Shown: in pieces, positions 34,481 to 43,671 of the stretch
Layout of the letters: each line of letters opens with the position of its first letter
Position numbering within the stretch: position 1 is the first letter of the stretch
Source of the DNA: Palsa-1392 sp963819975
GTDB lineage: Bacteria; Verrucomicrobiota; Verrucomicrobiia; Chthoniobacterales; UBA10450
Reading direction: 5' to 3'
Assembly (NCBI GenBank): GCA_963819975.1
Contig: CAWFYE010000009.1
Span: 124,001 to 188,000, forward strand
DNA length: 64,000 bases
Translations under genes and position numbers: made by a program
The notes under the pieces: generated by a model
Database searches by the model: none
What the model saw: the letters and a program-made list of their open reading frames with translations, nothing else
What the model was told of the DNA's origin: nothing

Positions 34481-34561
34481 GGGGACGACAAGCTCAAAAA
34501 TATCTACAAATATCTTCGCGAACGGCCTGCCCGGTTCGGAGGATTCAAGTTGCGGAGGTAA
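34481..34561 (+). pseudogene. Short C-terminal coding remnant
   Basis: In frame it reads DKLKNIYKYLRERPARFGGF then KLRR and stop, with a TAA just upstream and no start. The charged, protein-like composition suggests the tail of a lost gene rather than chance. I do not recognise the parent family. The rest of the 251-base gap (34365-34615) shows no gene. Confidence 0.3.
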
Positions 34562-34615
34562 CGCTTGCCTCTACAAAGAACGCTTCCGGTGTAAGGTGAG
34601 CTTCCTCGCCATCGC

Positions 34616-35584
34616 ATGCCGATCGTTACCTCGACCTTCCAAGCGCCGGCTTTGCTCGGCAACGGCCATCTCCAGACGATCCTGGGGGCGCTGCTGAGGC
34701 GGGGATGTGGAGCAAGTTTCGAACGGGAACGTTTGGAATTGGCCGATGGTGATTTCCTCGATCTCCGCTGGCTGCGCACCGGTCGCGAGCGGGTGGCGAT
34801 TTTGTCGCACGGGCTCGAGGGCTCGGCCGATGAGGGCTACATGAGGGGGATGGCCACGGCTCTGGCGGTCGCCGGCTGGGATGTGCTGGCTTGGAATTTT
34901 CGCGGATGCGGGGGGGAGCCGAACCGGCTGGTCCGCCTTTACCATAGCGGAGCAACGGAGGATCTCAGTGCGGTCGTCGATCGTGCGGCCGGGAGTTATC
35001 CCCAAATCGCACTCATCGGGTTCAGTCTCGGCGGTAATCTGACTCTTAAGTATATGGGTGAAGCGCCGCCGCATCACTCGGTCACGGCCGCGGTCGCTAT
35101 CTCTGCGCCAGTCGATCTGGCGGCGAGCGCTCGCATGCTGGACCAGCGTTGGAGTAATCGCTTCTATCTGCGCCGCTTCATCGATAGTCTGGTCGCTAAA
35201 GTGGAGGCGAAGGCCCTGCGATTCCCCGACCAGATCGACGCGCGCGGAAGTCGGGAGTTGCGCACCTTTCAGGCGTTTGACGATCGCTACACTTCGCGTC
35301 TGCACGGGTTTCGCGATGCCGCTGACTACTGGACGCAGGCGAGCGCCCGTCGATTTCTCCTCCGGGTCACGCGACCCGCTTTGTTGCTCAATGCAAAGAA
35401 CGATCCTTTCCTTGCGCCGGAGTGTTTTCCGTTTCTAGAGGCGGAAAGGAATCCGTGGTTGTTTCTCGAAACACCGGAGTCCGGCGGTCATCTCGGATTT
35501 TTGGAATTCGCGGGCGCTGGTCTCCGGCCCTGGTTTGAAGGGCGAGCGATTGAGTTTCTCGGGACGGTGAGCGGGGCGAGTTAG
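34616..35584 (+). CDS. YheT-family alpha/beta hydrolase
   Basis: A 322-residue alpha/beta-fold hydrolase of the YheT/ABHD1-3 group. N-terminal block ALLGNGHLQTILGALLRR is typical. The oxyanion region is AILSHGLEGSADEGYMRGMA, the nucleophile elbow is IGFSLGGN (Ser near 144), the acid is in NAKNDPFLAPE, and the His is in GGHLGFLE. Lipid or ester hydrolysis is likely but the substrate is unknown. ATG start. Monocistronic. Confidence 0.88.
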   Translation: MPIVTSTFQAPALLGNGHLQTILGALLRRGCGASFERERLELADGDFLDLRWLRTGRERVAILSHGLEGSADEGYMRGMATALAVAGWDVLAWNFRGCGGEPNRLVRLYHSGATEDLSAVVDRAAGSYPQIALIGFSLGGNLTLKYMGEAPPHHSVTAAVAISAPVDLAASARMLDQRWSNRFYLRRFIDSLVAKVEAKALRFPDQIDARGSRELRTFQAFDDRYTSRLHGFRDAADYWTQASARRFLLRVTRPALLLNAKNDPFLAPECFPFLEAERNPWLFLETPESGGHLGFLEFAGAGLRPWFEGRAIEFLGTVSGAS

Positions 35585-35693
35585 TGGATTTCCGCTGCCT
35601 TCCTCGTGCTCGTGATCGTGATCGAAGCTTGCTGGGGCCGCCGTCCCCAACAACAACCATTAACTAATAAATCCGATCGCTCCGCTATCGCTC

Positions 35694-36380
35694 CTACTCC
35701 TCGGCGTTTGCGTATTTCGGTTCTCGCACTTCTTTCCGAATGGCGTCGAAAATATTCCAGATCGCCCGCTGCCTCCCGCTCTCCGCGAGAAAGGCCGGAA
35801 TGCTGCCCCCGGTGCCGCTCCGGACCATGTAAGTCACACGGGTTTTGCCAGCCGGAGCCGGCTCGATCAGCCAGCTTCCTTCGCAGACTTCGATCCGCTG
35901 CACCCCCGGCTTGGGCGCGGGTCCCTCGCCGTTTGCCTGTTCCCAGCGGATGCGATATGTGGTCCCGGCAGGTCCCGCGCTTTTCGAATGGACCGAGCGC
36001 AGAGTGTAGTCGCGGTCGCTCACTAAAGGCAGATCAAGGCGCTGGTAAGTGATCAGGCCGTTCGTCATCCGCTGCAGGATGCGGCACTCCTTTGTGTAAG
36101 GCATGAATCCAGGGTAGGCCTCGGGATCGTTTACGACGGCAAAGACGCTCCCGGGGCTCGCAGCGATCTCGCCCTCGCCCCGGAATTCCGGGAGGGGCGA
36201 GTCGGCCCGGCGCCGGCTGCAAATCACGACTCCGCCTCTCTCCAGCACTCTTTTCCATGCCGTGGTCGTCTCGTTGGAGGTCGCCCTCTCCATGTCGTGC
36301 AGGCTGTTCGCGAAAAGAGGGGCACTCGCCATGAGCCCCAGGACTAACGGAAGCAGGTGCCTGACTACGCGACTTCCCAT
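35694..36380 (-). CDS. Secreted START/SRPBCC domain protein
   Basis: From the ATG at 36378-36380 it is 228 residues with a signal peptide (VVRHLLPLVLGLMASAPLFA). The START-like domain is seen in GEIAASPGSVFAVVNDPEAY, PLVSDRDYTLRSVHS and PAGKTRVTYMVRSGTGGSIP. Such proteins bind lipids or act as cyclase-like folds; here it would be periplasmic. An upstream in-frame start at 36419 would add 13 residues before the signal peptide and is less likely. Convergent with the YheT gene. Confidence 0.78.
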   Translation of the reverse strand: MGSRVVRHLLPLVLGLMASAPLFANSLHDMERATSNETTTAWKRVLERGGVVICSRRRADSPLPEFRGEGEIAASPGSVFAVVNDPEAYPGFMPYTKECRILQRMTNGLITYQRLDLPLVSDRDYTLRSVHSKSAGPAGTTYRIRWEQANGEGPAPKPGVQRIEVCEGSWLIEPAPAGKTRVTYMVRSGTGGSIPAFLAESGRQRAIWNIFDAIRKEVREPKYANAEE

Positions 36381-36626
36381 GAAGCAAGGCGAGCAGACCG
36401 TTGGAGAGCGGGATTTCATTGCTGGACTACTACGCTGCTTCCGGCGGGTGTCGCGATCTTTTCATTGTGAAAATCTGGTGACCGACAGGTGCTACGGCGC
36501 CGGAGCATTGGCGACTGAGTTGGCGCAACGCCGGCAATTTCCGGGATCGCAGATCGACTCTGCGAGCGCAGCGGCTGAATTGTTTTCGATTGATGCGCGA
36601 GGGAATGCGTCGAGAATTCCGGAGAT

Positions 36627-37325
36627 ATGGACGCGCCAAATTCCCAGCCAAGCTCATCTGCGAAATACGTCGCCTTGACGGATTCGCTCTATGACTACAT
36701 CGCGCGGCATCGCTCGCAGAGGGACGATCCGGTGCTCGATGCCCTTCGCGCTGAGACGGAGGCGCTGGGCGATGTCGCAAAAATGCTGATCAGCCCTGAG
36801 CAGGGCAATTTCCTCACCTTGCTCACCAGGCTTCTCGATGTGCGCAACGCGATCGAGGTGGGCACTTTTACCGGTTATAGCTCCATCTGCCTGGCGCGCG
36901 GCCTTTCTGGGGGCGGTCGGCTTTATTGTTTCGATATCAATACCGAGTGGACCGCGATCGCCCGGCGCTATTGGGAAGAAGAAGGTCTTCCGCACCGGAT
37001 CGAGCTCCAACTCGGCGACGCGAAAGATCTCTTAAAGGATTGGGAACCGCGCGCGCCGCTCGACCTCGCCTTCATCGACGCGGATAAGCCGGGTTACGAC
37101 ACTTATTACGAGCTTCTCCTGCCCAGGATGAAACCGGACGGACTGTTTATTTTCGATAATATGGTCTGGGGCGGGCGGGTGATCGAAGAACCGCTGACCG
37201 ATCCCGATGGTGTAGCGATCGATCGGCTGAATAACAAACTGGCGAATGATCCGCGGGTCGAGTCGGTCCTTCTCCCAATTGCGGACGGGCTCCATCTCGC
37301 GCGAAAGCGCGGGGTAAAGCACTGA
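36627..37325 (+). CDS. O-methyltransferase (catechol/caffeoyl-CoA type)
   Basis: A 232-residue class I SAM methyltransferase. The conserved blocks are ALRAETEALGDVAKMLISPEQG, AIEVGTFTGYSSICLARGL (motif I), LDLAFIDADKPGYDTYYELL with the metal-binding Asp, and FIFDNMVWGGRV. It would methylate a catechol-like hydroxyl with Mg2+ or Ca2+. Length is normal. It ends 13 bases before the arylsulfotransferase gene on the same strand, so the two may be co-transcribed, both acting on phenolics by inference. Confidence 0.9.
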   Translation: MDAPNSQPSSSAKYVALTDSLYDYIARHRSQRDDPVLDALRAETEALGDVAKMLISPEQGNFLTLLTRLLDVRNAIEVGTFTGYSSICLARGLSGGGRLYCFDINTEWTAIARRYWEEEGLPHRIELQLGDAKDLLKDWEPRAPLDLAFIDADKPGYDTYYELLLPRMKPDGLFIFDNMVWGGRVIEEPLTDPDGVAIDRLNNKLANDPRVESVLLPIADGLHLARKRGVKH

Positions 37326-37338
37326 ACGCGGACGGTGG

Positions 37339-39603
37339 ATGAAGAACCTGCTCCTTTCCATCCTTCTCCTTGGTTTGTCCCCCACGGCCTTCGCCACTCA
37401 GGCGGACGACGTTGTTATCACGATTGACGGCTCCATCGCCGGCGCGACTCCATTTCTGAGCCAGGTCACTCTCTCGGTCAGCGACACGGCTGCGATCAAA
37501 AGTGTCCGATTCGCGATCGCGCCCAAGCCTGGCTCCACAACCCGACCGTTATCTGCGACTTACTCGAACGGCTACCTGGCGGAACGCGGCGACCTGCTAA
37601 ACGGAAAGATTTTTCTGCCCGTTTACGGTCTCTACGATAACTATGCGAATACCGTCACGCTCACTTACTCCTTTAACGACGGCTCCTCGAGACAGGAAAA
37701 CACGACAATCGCAACGGCTGAATTTGCCGACCCTTGCGACTATAAGAATCCGACCATCATGCAGGCTAAAACGGAAGGAAACACGCTGAGTTACGATTAC
37801 GTGCTCTTAAAAGGCTCCTGCAGCATCTACTCCCCGGCGATAATCGACACGGATGGTGCCCTGCGCTGGACCGGGACGGCGAACGCGAAGTTTTTCACGC
37901 TCGCTTTCTTCGAGAACGCTATTTACACCGCGGACGGGGCGCTCGTTTACCGAAACGACCTCGATGGCACGGTGGCGCTGATCGGCAATTTCGCCAATGT
38001 CGGAGTGAAAAACTTTCATCACAATGTCGATCGCGGTAAAAACGGGCTTCTTTTCGAGGCCGACACAAACGACTACCTGGAATCGATCATCATGGAGATC
38101 GATACGGCTGGCAATCTGCTAAAGACGTGGAACATGGCCGACATCATTTCCGCCGCCATGACCGCAGGCGGCGATGATCCGGCAGAGTTTGTTTTCCCTG
38201 ACCCGAACGATTGGTTTCATAGTAATGCCGTAACCTACAATCGCGCGGATGACTCCCTGATTGTCTCGAGCCGGGAAAACTTTCTTATTTGCATCGACTA
38301 CACGAGCGGCGCGATTAAATGGATTTTGGGCGATCCGGAGAAGAAGTGGTACCAATTTCCTTCCCTCCGCCAATATGGCCTGACTCTCGCGGATGGGAGC
38401 CTGCCGCCGGTCGGCCAGCACGCGGTATCGATCACTTACGATCAAGGCATCCTCGTTTTGGATAACGGACTTAACAGCCTTTTCCACGAGCCAGCCGGCA
38501 CACTTCGCACTTACGCCGCTCCGCGCAAGTATCAGCTCGACTTGACCGCCAGAACCGCGACCGAAGTCTGGAACTATCCGATGGAAGAAAGCCTCAATAG
38601 CCCCTACTGCGGCAGTGTCTACGAAGACCTTCCGCATAACTATCTGATTGATTACGCCTATGTGATCGGAGCGCAGGGAGAGGCGCTCCATGCTCGCCTC
38701 GTCGGCCTCGATGCGGCTGGCTCCAAGGTCTTCGATTATGAATACGTGACCGCTGGCTGCACGAAGATCTTCAATGCCGCGCCGCTCCATCTCGAAAGCA
38801 CTGCCTTTCCGGCGGTCGGCCCTCGGTCGCTGAACCTTTCCACGCGCGGCCTCGTCGCTCCCGGGGAAGGCGCCCTGATCGCCGGATTCATTATCGCCGG
38901 GAGCGAGTCAAAGAGCGTCGTGCTTCGTGGCCTCGGTCCTTCGCTGGCGGACGCCGGAATTTCAGGCACGTTGACCGATCCCGTTATGACTTTGTTTGAC
39001 GCCTCCGGCCAAATGCTGGCGACGAATGACAATTGGGGCTCAGACAGCAACGCCGCAAAAGTCGCGGCCGACGGGCTGGCGCCGAGCGATCCCGCTGAAG
39101 CTGCGCTCTGGGTAACACTGCAACCGGGTGCTTACACCGCGGTAGTTTCGGGGAAAGATGCCACGCCCGCGATTGGTTTAGTGGAAGTTTATGACGTTTC
39201 GACGGCGAGTGAATCAAGTCTCGCGAACATGAGCACACGCGGAATCGTTGGCACGGGTCCGGATGATCTGCTCATCAGTGGTTTTATTGTTGGCGCTGTC
39301 GACAACTCAACGGTCGTGCTGCGCACGCTCGGACCGTCGCTCAGTGCAGCGGGGATAAGCAACCCCTTGCAGGACCCAAGCTTCAACGTCTATAACCAGA
39401 ATGGCTCTGTTCTGGCCGGGAACGACAACTGGCGGAGCGATCCCAGCGCCCTTGAACTGGAACAAAATCGGCTCGCGCCGTCGGATGATGCGGAGGCCGC
39501 AACGATCCTGCATTTGCCGGTCGGAGCCTACACCGCCGTCACCGCCGGGACCGACGGAAGAACTGGAATTGGGTTGGTCGAGGTTTACAACCTCGAGGAG
39601 TAG
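37339..39603 (+). CDS. Secreted arylsulfotransferase (ASST) family protein with two C-terminal repeat domains
   Basis: A 754-residue secreted protein; signal peptide KNLLLSILLLGLSPTAFA. Residues about 25-490 form an ASST beta-propeller (PAIIDTDGALRWTG, NFHHNVDRGKNGLL, DWFHSNAVTYNRADDSLIVS, SGAIKWILGDPEKKW, VGQHAVSITYD). Conserved His in FHHN, WFHSN and GQHA suit the sulfate-transfer site. Residues about 500-754 hold two ~120-residue repeats, each starting N-[LM]-S-T-R-G and containing VVLRxLGPSL and NDNWxSD, a common surface module in this phylum. The paralogue at 44287-45750 lacks them. Substrate unknown; without a DsbA/DsbL-like partner in view. Confidence 0.82.
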   Translation: MKNLLLSILLLGLSPTAFATQADDVVITIDGSIAGATPFLSQVTLSVSDTAAIKSVRFAIAPKPGSTTRPLSATYSNGYLAERGDLLNGKIFLPVYGLYDNYANTVTLTYSFNDGSSRQENTTIATAEFADPCDYKNPTIMQAKTEGNTLSYDYVLLKGSCSIYSPAIIDTDGALRWTGTANAKFFTLAFFENAIYTADGALVYRNDLDGTVALIGNFANVGVKNFHHNVDRGKNGLLFEADTNDYLESIIMEIDTAGNLLKTWNMADIISAAMTAGGDDPAEFVFPDPNDWFHSNAVTYNRADDSLIVSSRENFLICIDYTSGAIKWILGDPEKKWYQFPSLRQYGLTLADGSLPPVGQHAVSITYDQGILVLDNGLNSLFHEPAGTLRTYAAPRKYQLDLTARTATEVWNYPMEESLNSPYCGSVYEDLPHNYLIDYAYVIGAQGEALHARLVGLDAAGSKVFDYEYVTAGCTKIFNAAPLHLESTAFPAVGPRSLNLSTRGLVAPGEGALIAGFIIAGSESKSVVLRGLGPSLADAGISGTLTDPVMTLFDASGQMLATNDNWGSDSNAAKVAADGLAPSDPAEAALWVTLQPGAYTAVVSGKDATPAIGLVEVYDVSTASESSLANMSTRGIVGTGPDDLLISGFIVGAVDNSTVVLRTLGPSLSAAGISNPLQDPSFNVYNQNGSVLAGNDNWRSDPSALELEQNRLAPSDDAEAATILHLPVGAYTAVTAGTDGRTGIGLVEVYNLEE

Positions 39604-39689
39604 CGCCCGTTGTTCCGCAGAGTGCCCGCTACCGGTGCGCTCGGATTTTGAAATGGACAAAGCGATGAGTTTGCGCAGGCTCTTGCGTC

Positions 39690-40880
39690 ATGAGCACTGT
39701 TGCACCGCGCGAACTCCGCCTCGCCAAACGCATGGCGCGGCTCGGAACTGAAACCGCCTTCGAAGTATTGGTGAAGGCACGCGCGCTCGAAGCGAAAGGG
39801 CGCGACATTGTCCATCTCGAGATCGGCGAACCCGATTTCGATACCCCGGAGAATATCATCGAAGCGGCCTGCAACGCGCTGCACAACAGTTTCACCCATT
39901 ACGGGCCTTCCGCCGGGATGCCGGAACTGCGCGAGACAATCGCGCAATATGTGAGCGAGACGCGCGGCATCACGACGCAACCCGAGGAAGTCGTCGTGGT
40001 TCCGGGCGGGAAGCCGATCATTTTTTTCACCATCATGGCGCTGGTGGAAGAAGGCGATGAGGTCATCTATCCCAACCCTGGTTTCCCGATTTATGAATCA
40101 ATGATCGATTTTCTCGGCGCAAAAGCGGTGCCGATCCAGTTGCGCGAGGAGATGGATTTCCGGCTCGACGTCAACGAACTCCCGGGAATGATCAATGATC
40201 GCACGAAACTCATTATTCTGAACTCGCCCCAGAACCCGACTGGCGGCGTGCTGGAGCAAAAGGACTTGGAGGGCGTGGCACGCGCAATCGGCGATCGTAA
40301 TATCATGGTGCTGACGGACGAAATCTACAGCCGACTTATTTTCGAGGGCGAACATCACTCCATCATGTCACTTCCCGGGATGCAGGAGCGTTGCATTTTG
40401 CTCGACGGCTTTTCCAAGACTTACGCCATGACGGGTTGGCGAATGGGTTACGGCGTGATGCGCCCCGATCTGGCAACGCACATCGCCCGCCTCATGACTA
40501 ATTCTAACTCGTGCACGGCCAGCTTTACCCAGATGGCCGGAATCGAAGCGCTACGCGGGCCGCAGGCCTCGGTCGAGTCGATGTGCGCCGAGTTCAAAAA
40601 GCGCCGTGACGTCATGGTGGCGGGCTTGAACAACATCAAGGGGTTTTCCTGTCGTCTGCCAAAGGGCGCGTTCTACGTTTTCCCGAATATCAAGGAAACG
40701 GGGTGGCCCTCAAAGAAGTTGGCCGACACACTGCTCGAGGACGCTGGCGTGGCGGCCCTGTCGGGCACGGCCTTCGGCGATTTTGGCGAAGGTTATCTCC
40801 GCTTCAGCGTGGCGAATTCAATCGAAAACATCGAGAAAGCGCTCGACCGCGTTGGCGCCTGGGCAACGAAGAATCTGTAA
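39690..40880 (+). CDS. Class I/II pyridoxal-phosphate aminotransferase
   Basis: A 396-residue fold type I aminotransferase of the aspartate aminotransferase Ib group. Blocks: IVHLEIGEPDFDTPENI, THYGPSAGMPELRE, the PLP phosphate/ring region VVPGGKPIIFF, NSPQNPTGG, TDEIYSRLIFE, and GFSKTYAMTGWRMGY with the Schiff-base Lys near 243. Amino donor unknown. No neighbour in the same pathway is apparent. ATG start at 39690; 86-base gap to the ASST gene. Confidence 0.9.
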   Translation: MSTVAPRELRLAKRMARLGTETAFEVLVKARALEAKGRDIVHLEIGEPDFDTPENIIEAACNALHNSFTHYGPSAGMPELRETIAQYVSETRGITTQPEEVVVVPGGKPIIFFTIMALVEEGDEVIYPNPGFPIYESMIDFLGAKAVPIQLREEMDFRLDVNELPGMINDRTKLIILNSPQNPTGGVLEQKDLEGVARAIGDRNIMVLTDEIYSRLIFEGEHHSIMSLPGMQERCILLDGFSKTYAMTGWRMGYGVMRPDLATHIARLMTNSNSCTASFTQMAGIEALRGPQASVESMCAEFKKRRDVMVAGLNNIKGFSCRLPKGAFYVFPNIKETGWPSKKLADTLLEDAGVAALSGTAFGDFGEGYLRFSVANSIENIEKALDRVGAWATKNL

Positions 40881-40950
40881 GGCAACGGCTTCGGTGGCCG
40901 CGGATTATTTCTTGCCTCCGCTAGAACGCGCCTCCGATACTCCGTGGCAG

Positions 40951-40964
40951 CGTCGTTAGCGACG
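40951..40964. repeat. Short hairpin upstream of the SnoaL-like gene
   Basis: CGTCG-TTAG-CGACG, a 5-bp stem, 38 bases before the SnoaL-like start. It includes the TCGTTAGC variant of the abundant word. Role unknown. Confidence 0.35.
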
Positions 40965-41001
40965 GAGGTTCGCCTCTGCGAATTCACAGAGAAGTAAACT
41001 C

Positions 41002-41538
41002 ATGCACAAAATTATTACCGCCCTTGCCATCGCCTTCGCCCTCATCACAGGCGAAACAGCCTTCGCGTCCGAAAAGGCCGAAGTCATCGCGGCCGTGAAT
41101 CAGTTCATCGAAGGTTATAATAGGGTGGATATTAAAATGCTCACCCCATCATGCGCCGACGAGTTGTCGATCATCGATGAGCTTGCGCCCTACGAATGGC
41201 ACGGCAAGGGGTCGTGCGGCCACTGGGCCAGTGATTACGAGTCCGACGCGCGGAAAGACAGGATCACTGATGGTGTCGTCACGCTGAGCAAGCCCACGCA
41301 CGTCGATATCGCCGGAGATCGCCCCTCCGTCGTGGATCCGGCCAATTGCGCCTATAAGGAAAAGGGGAAGCCGGTCACCGAGGTCGGCTCGATCTTTACC
41401 GTAGCCCCGCACAAGTCGGCAGACGGCTGGCAAATCATCGGGTGTTCCTGGGCGAAAGACTATGCCAGAGCCCAATTCCCCGACAAAGTAATTTTGCAGC
41501 GGGCACTGGTGAGCGATCGGATTTCGTTCCATTGTTGA
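41002..41538 (+). CDS. Secreted SnoaL/NTF2-like protein
   Basis: A 178-residue protein with a signal peptide (KIITALAIAFALITGETAFA). The domain that follows, EKAEVIAAVNQFIEGYNRVDIKML, is the NTF2/SnoaL alpha helix pattern; DGWQIIGCSWAKD is a typical last strand. No catalytic role can be assigned. The 2-hydroxyacid dehydrogenase gene starts 4 bases after its stop, so they form an operon. Confidence 0.78.
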   Translation: MHKIITALAIAFALITGETAFASEKAEVIAAVNQFIEGYNRVDIKMLTPSCADELSIIDELAPYEWHGKGSCGHWASDYESDARKDRITDGVVTLSKPTHVDIAGDRPSVVDPANCAYKEKGKPVTEVGSIFTVAPHKSADGWQIIGCSWAKDYARAQFPDKVILQRALVSDRISFHC

Positions 41539-41542
41539 AAGC

Positions 41543-42664
41543 ATGACCGATAAGAAACATTTCCGTGTCTTCGCCACTTCCCGCATCGGTGATCCGGCCG
41601 AGAACCGGCTGCGTGAGCGCGGCTACGAGCTCGAAGTTTTCCAGGGGCCCGAGGCCCCGCCGAAAAAACTGATCATCGAGAAAGTGAAGAGCGGCATCGA
41701 TGCTCTGATCACCACATTGCGTGACCAGATCGACGCCGAAATTTTCGAGGCGGGGAAAGAATCGCTCAAAGTGGTGGCCCAGATCGCGGTCGGCTTTGAC
41801 AACATCAATCGAGCCGACGCTAACAAATACAGGATTCCTTTCACCAACACAGCTGATGTCCTGACCGAGGCGACGGCGGAGTTTGCCTTTTTCATGATGG
41901 GCATGGTGGCGCGCAAAATGTATGAGAGTGAACGTCTTGTTCGCGAGCAGAAGTGGCCTTCTTGGCATCCCTTCCTGCCTTTCCTTGGCGACGAAGTGAC
42001 GGGTAAGACAATTGCCGTTGTCGGAACCGGACGCATTGGGCTGGCCATGATCAAGAAGTGCTCGGGGTTCGACATGAACATCCTCTGTTACGACCCGGCT
42101 TACCAGAACGAGACTTACGTTGCCTCAATCCAAGAATTGATGGATCTGCGTTATACAAAGGGAATCCAGAAAGAGAAAACCTGGATCAAGTATGTCGATT
42201 TTGAGGAGGCGCTGCGCGGCGCTGACTTTGTAAGCATTCATGTGCCGCTCCTGCGCGAGGGCGAATCGGATAAACCGACTTACCACTTGATTAACGAGAA
42301 GACGTTGAAACTGATGAGACCGACGGCATACCTGGTGAATAGCTCACGCGGGCCGGTGGTGGACGAGGGCGCTCTCGCCCAGGCGTTGAAAGAGAATGTG
42401 ATTGCCGGGGCGGCACTCGATGTTTTTGCCAAGGAGCCCTTGCCAGCGGATTCGCCGCTTCTCGATCCCGCGATCGCCGATCGCACGCGCTTGTTTCATC
42501 ACTTCGCCAGCGGAGGGCAGATCACGCGGCTCTCGGTCGATCCCGAGAAAGGCATGGCCGGGCGCACGGTCCAGGGAGTAATCGATGTGCTGGAAGGCAA
42601 CTACGGCGGGGACCCGGCTGAGATGCCCTACGTGGTGAACAAGGAAGCGTTTGGGCAATTGTAG
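41543..42664 (+). CDS. D-isomer specific 2-hydroxyacid dehydrogenase
   Basis: A 373-residue NAD(P)-dependent dehydrogenase. The nucleotide fold is IAVVGTGRIGLAMIKKC (about 155-171). Catalytic Arg lies in LVNSSRGPVVDEGAL, the Glu in the LDVFAKEPLP region, and the His in HHFASGGQ. It reduces a 2-keto acid such as glyoxylate or hydroxypyruvate, as inferred from the family. An insert around YTKGIQKEKTWIKYVDFEEA makes it longer than the usual 320-340 residues. Start ATG, 4 bases after the SnoaL-like stop. Confidence 0.87.
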   Translation: MTDKKHFRVFATSRIGDPAENRLRERGYELEVFQGPEAPPKKLIIEKVKSGIDALITTLRDQIDAEIFEAGKESLKVVAQIAVGFDNINRADANKYRIPFTNTADVLTEATAEFAFFMMGMVARKMYESERLVREQKWPSWHPFLPFLGDEVTGKTIAVVGTGRIGLAMIKKCSGFDMNILCYDPAYQNETYVASIQELMDLRYTKGIQKEKTWIKYVDFEEALRGADFVSIHVPLLREGESDKPTYHLINEKTLKLMRPTAYLVNSSRGPVVDEGALAQALKENVIAGAALDVFAKEPLPADSPLLDPAIADRTRLFHHFASGGQITRLSVDPEKGMAGRTVQGVIDVLEGNYGGDPAEMPYVVNKEAFGQL

Positions 42665-42967
42665 ATCCGCGATAGCCGGAATCTCACTCTGATGAGGACC
42701 CTGCCAGAGGGAGGGAAAGACACAACAACCAGGCCTTGCTACGATAAAGGAGTAAGCCTCGCGGAGTGAGCTAAAATTCGAGGCAAACTGCTCTCACGAA
42801 TGACGAGAGAGTCAGCCTGAGCATTGTGCGAACGCGGTTCCTCCGCTTCAGGCGTTTTCAGACTTGTTGCCGACAATTTCAGACCAAATCCCGGACGCCA
42901 AACGTAAATTTGTTGCATCAAGGCTAACCTCTGCGGTAGGCTTTCCCTTCCAAAAGAGCAACAAATT
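42665..42967. other. Intergenic region without a gene
   Basis: About 300 bases. Two weak inverted repeats are visible: GCCTCG / CGAGGC around 42756-42784, and CTCTC / GAGAG just after. No coding frame with a plausible start or domain, and no T-run terminator. Confidence 0.4.
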
Positions 42968-43309
42968 GTGAAACCAGCCATTCTTGCGCCGCTTATTCTT
43001 TTCCTTGCAATTGCCATCGAACTCAGCGGCTGTGGCGTTGGCGGGTCGACGGAAAACGCGGCGCCTGCACCCGTCAGCGAGCTCGACGCCACGATCAACG
43101 ACTACGAAAAGGTCTCGAATGAATGCCTTCGGCTCTCGAAGAAACTCACGACCGGCGATGTGAGTATCACCGTTCTTCTCATCGTCGCCCGCAAAAACTT
43201 TCAAGACATAGGCGCCAAGCTACAGCAATCCGCCGAGAAGATGAGCCCGCCGCAAGCACGCCGGGTGGCCGCTATTTCGGCGAAAACGGCGCCTTGCCTT
43301 GGGCCGTAG
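42968..43309 (+). CDS. Small putative lipoprotein
   Basis: A 113-residue protein starting GTG. A lipobox LSGC ends the signal peptide (PLILFLAIAIELSGC, Cys 22). The mature part is mostly helical (DATINDYEKVSNECLRLSKKL ... NFQDIGAKLQQSAEKM), short enough to span or dimerise as a coiled coil in the periplasm. No family recognised. Confidence 0.6.
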   Translation: MKPAILAPLILFLAIAIELSGCGVGGSTENAAPAPVSELDATINDYEKVSNECLRLSKKLTTGDVSITVLLIVARKNFQDIGAKLQQSAEKMSPPQARRVAAISAKTAPCLGP

Positions 43310-43434
43310 TCGCCCACCCAAGATCTCGAGTGCTCCGATCGCGCCGTGGAGAGCGCCTATGACGGTACGATTACGATGCTGTCAGAAAGCCATTTCGGCG
43401 TTGAAGAGCGCTCTTACCATTGGATTGTCTTCTC

Positions 43435-43623
43435 GTGAAGACGAAATCTTATCCTCCTGCGATCACGATCCCTGGATTGCGTTCGGTCCACCATATCGGA
43501 CCGAAGGCGTTTTTCCTCGAGCCTTTGCTGATTCTCGGCTCGTTCATCCTTTGGCTGGTGGTGCTGCCTTTCGCTGGCCTATTTTGGTCGGGTGCCACGC
43601 TCTGGAAGCGCGCCTCCCATTAG
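43435..43623 (+). CDS. Small membrane protein
   Basis: 62 residues from a GTG: soluble start MKTKSYPPAITIPGLRSV, then one hydrophobic helix (PLLILGSFILWLVVLPFAGLF) and a basic end (WKRASH). The frame stays open upstream to a TTG at 43420. No homologue recognised. The composition is protein-like but evidence is thin. Confidence 0.42.
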   Translation: MKTKSYPPAITIPGLRSVHHIGPKAFFLEPLLILGSFILWLVVLPFAGLFWSGATLWKRASH

Positions 43624-43671
43624 TTGCCCGCTCATTGCCAGAAAACGGCGGGACGCCTTGGCGCCGTAGGG

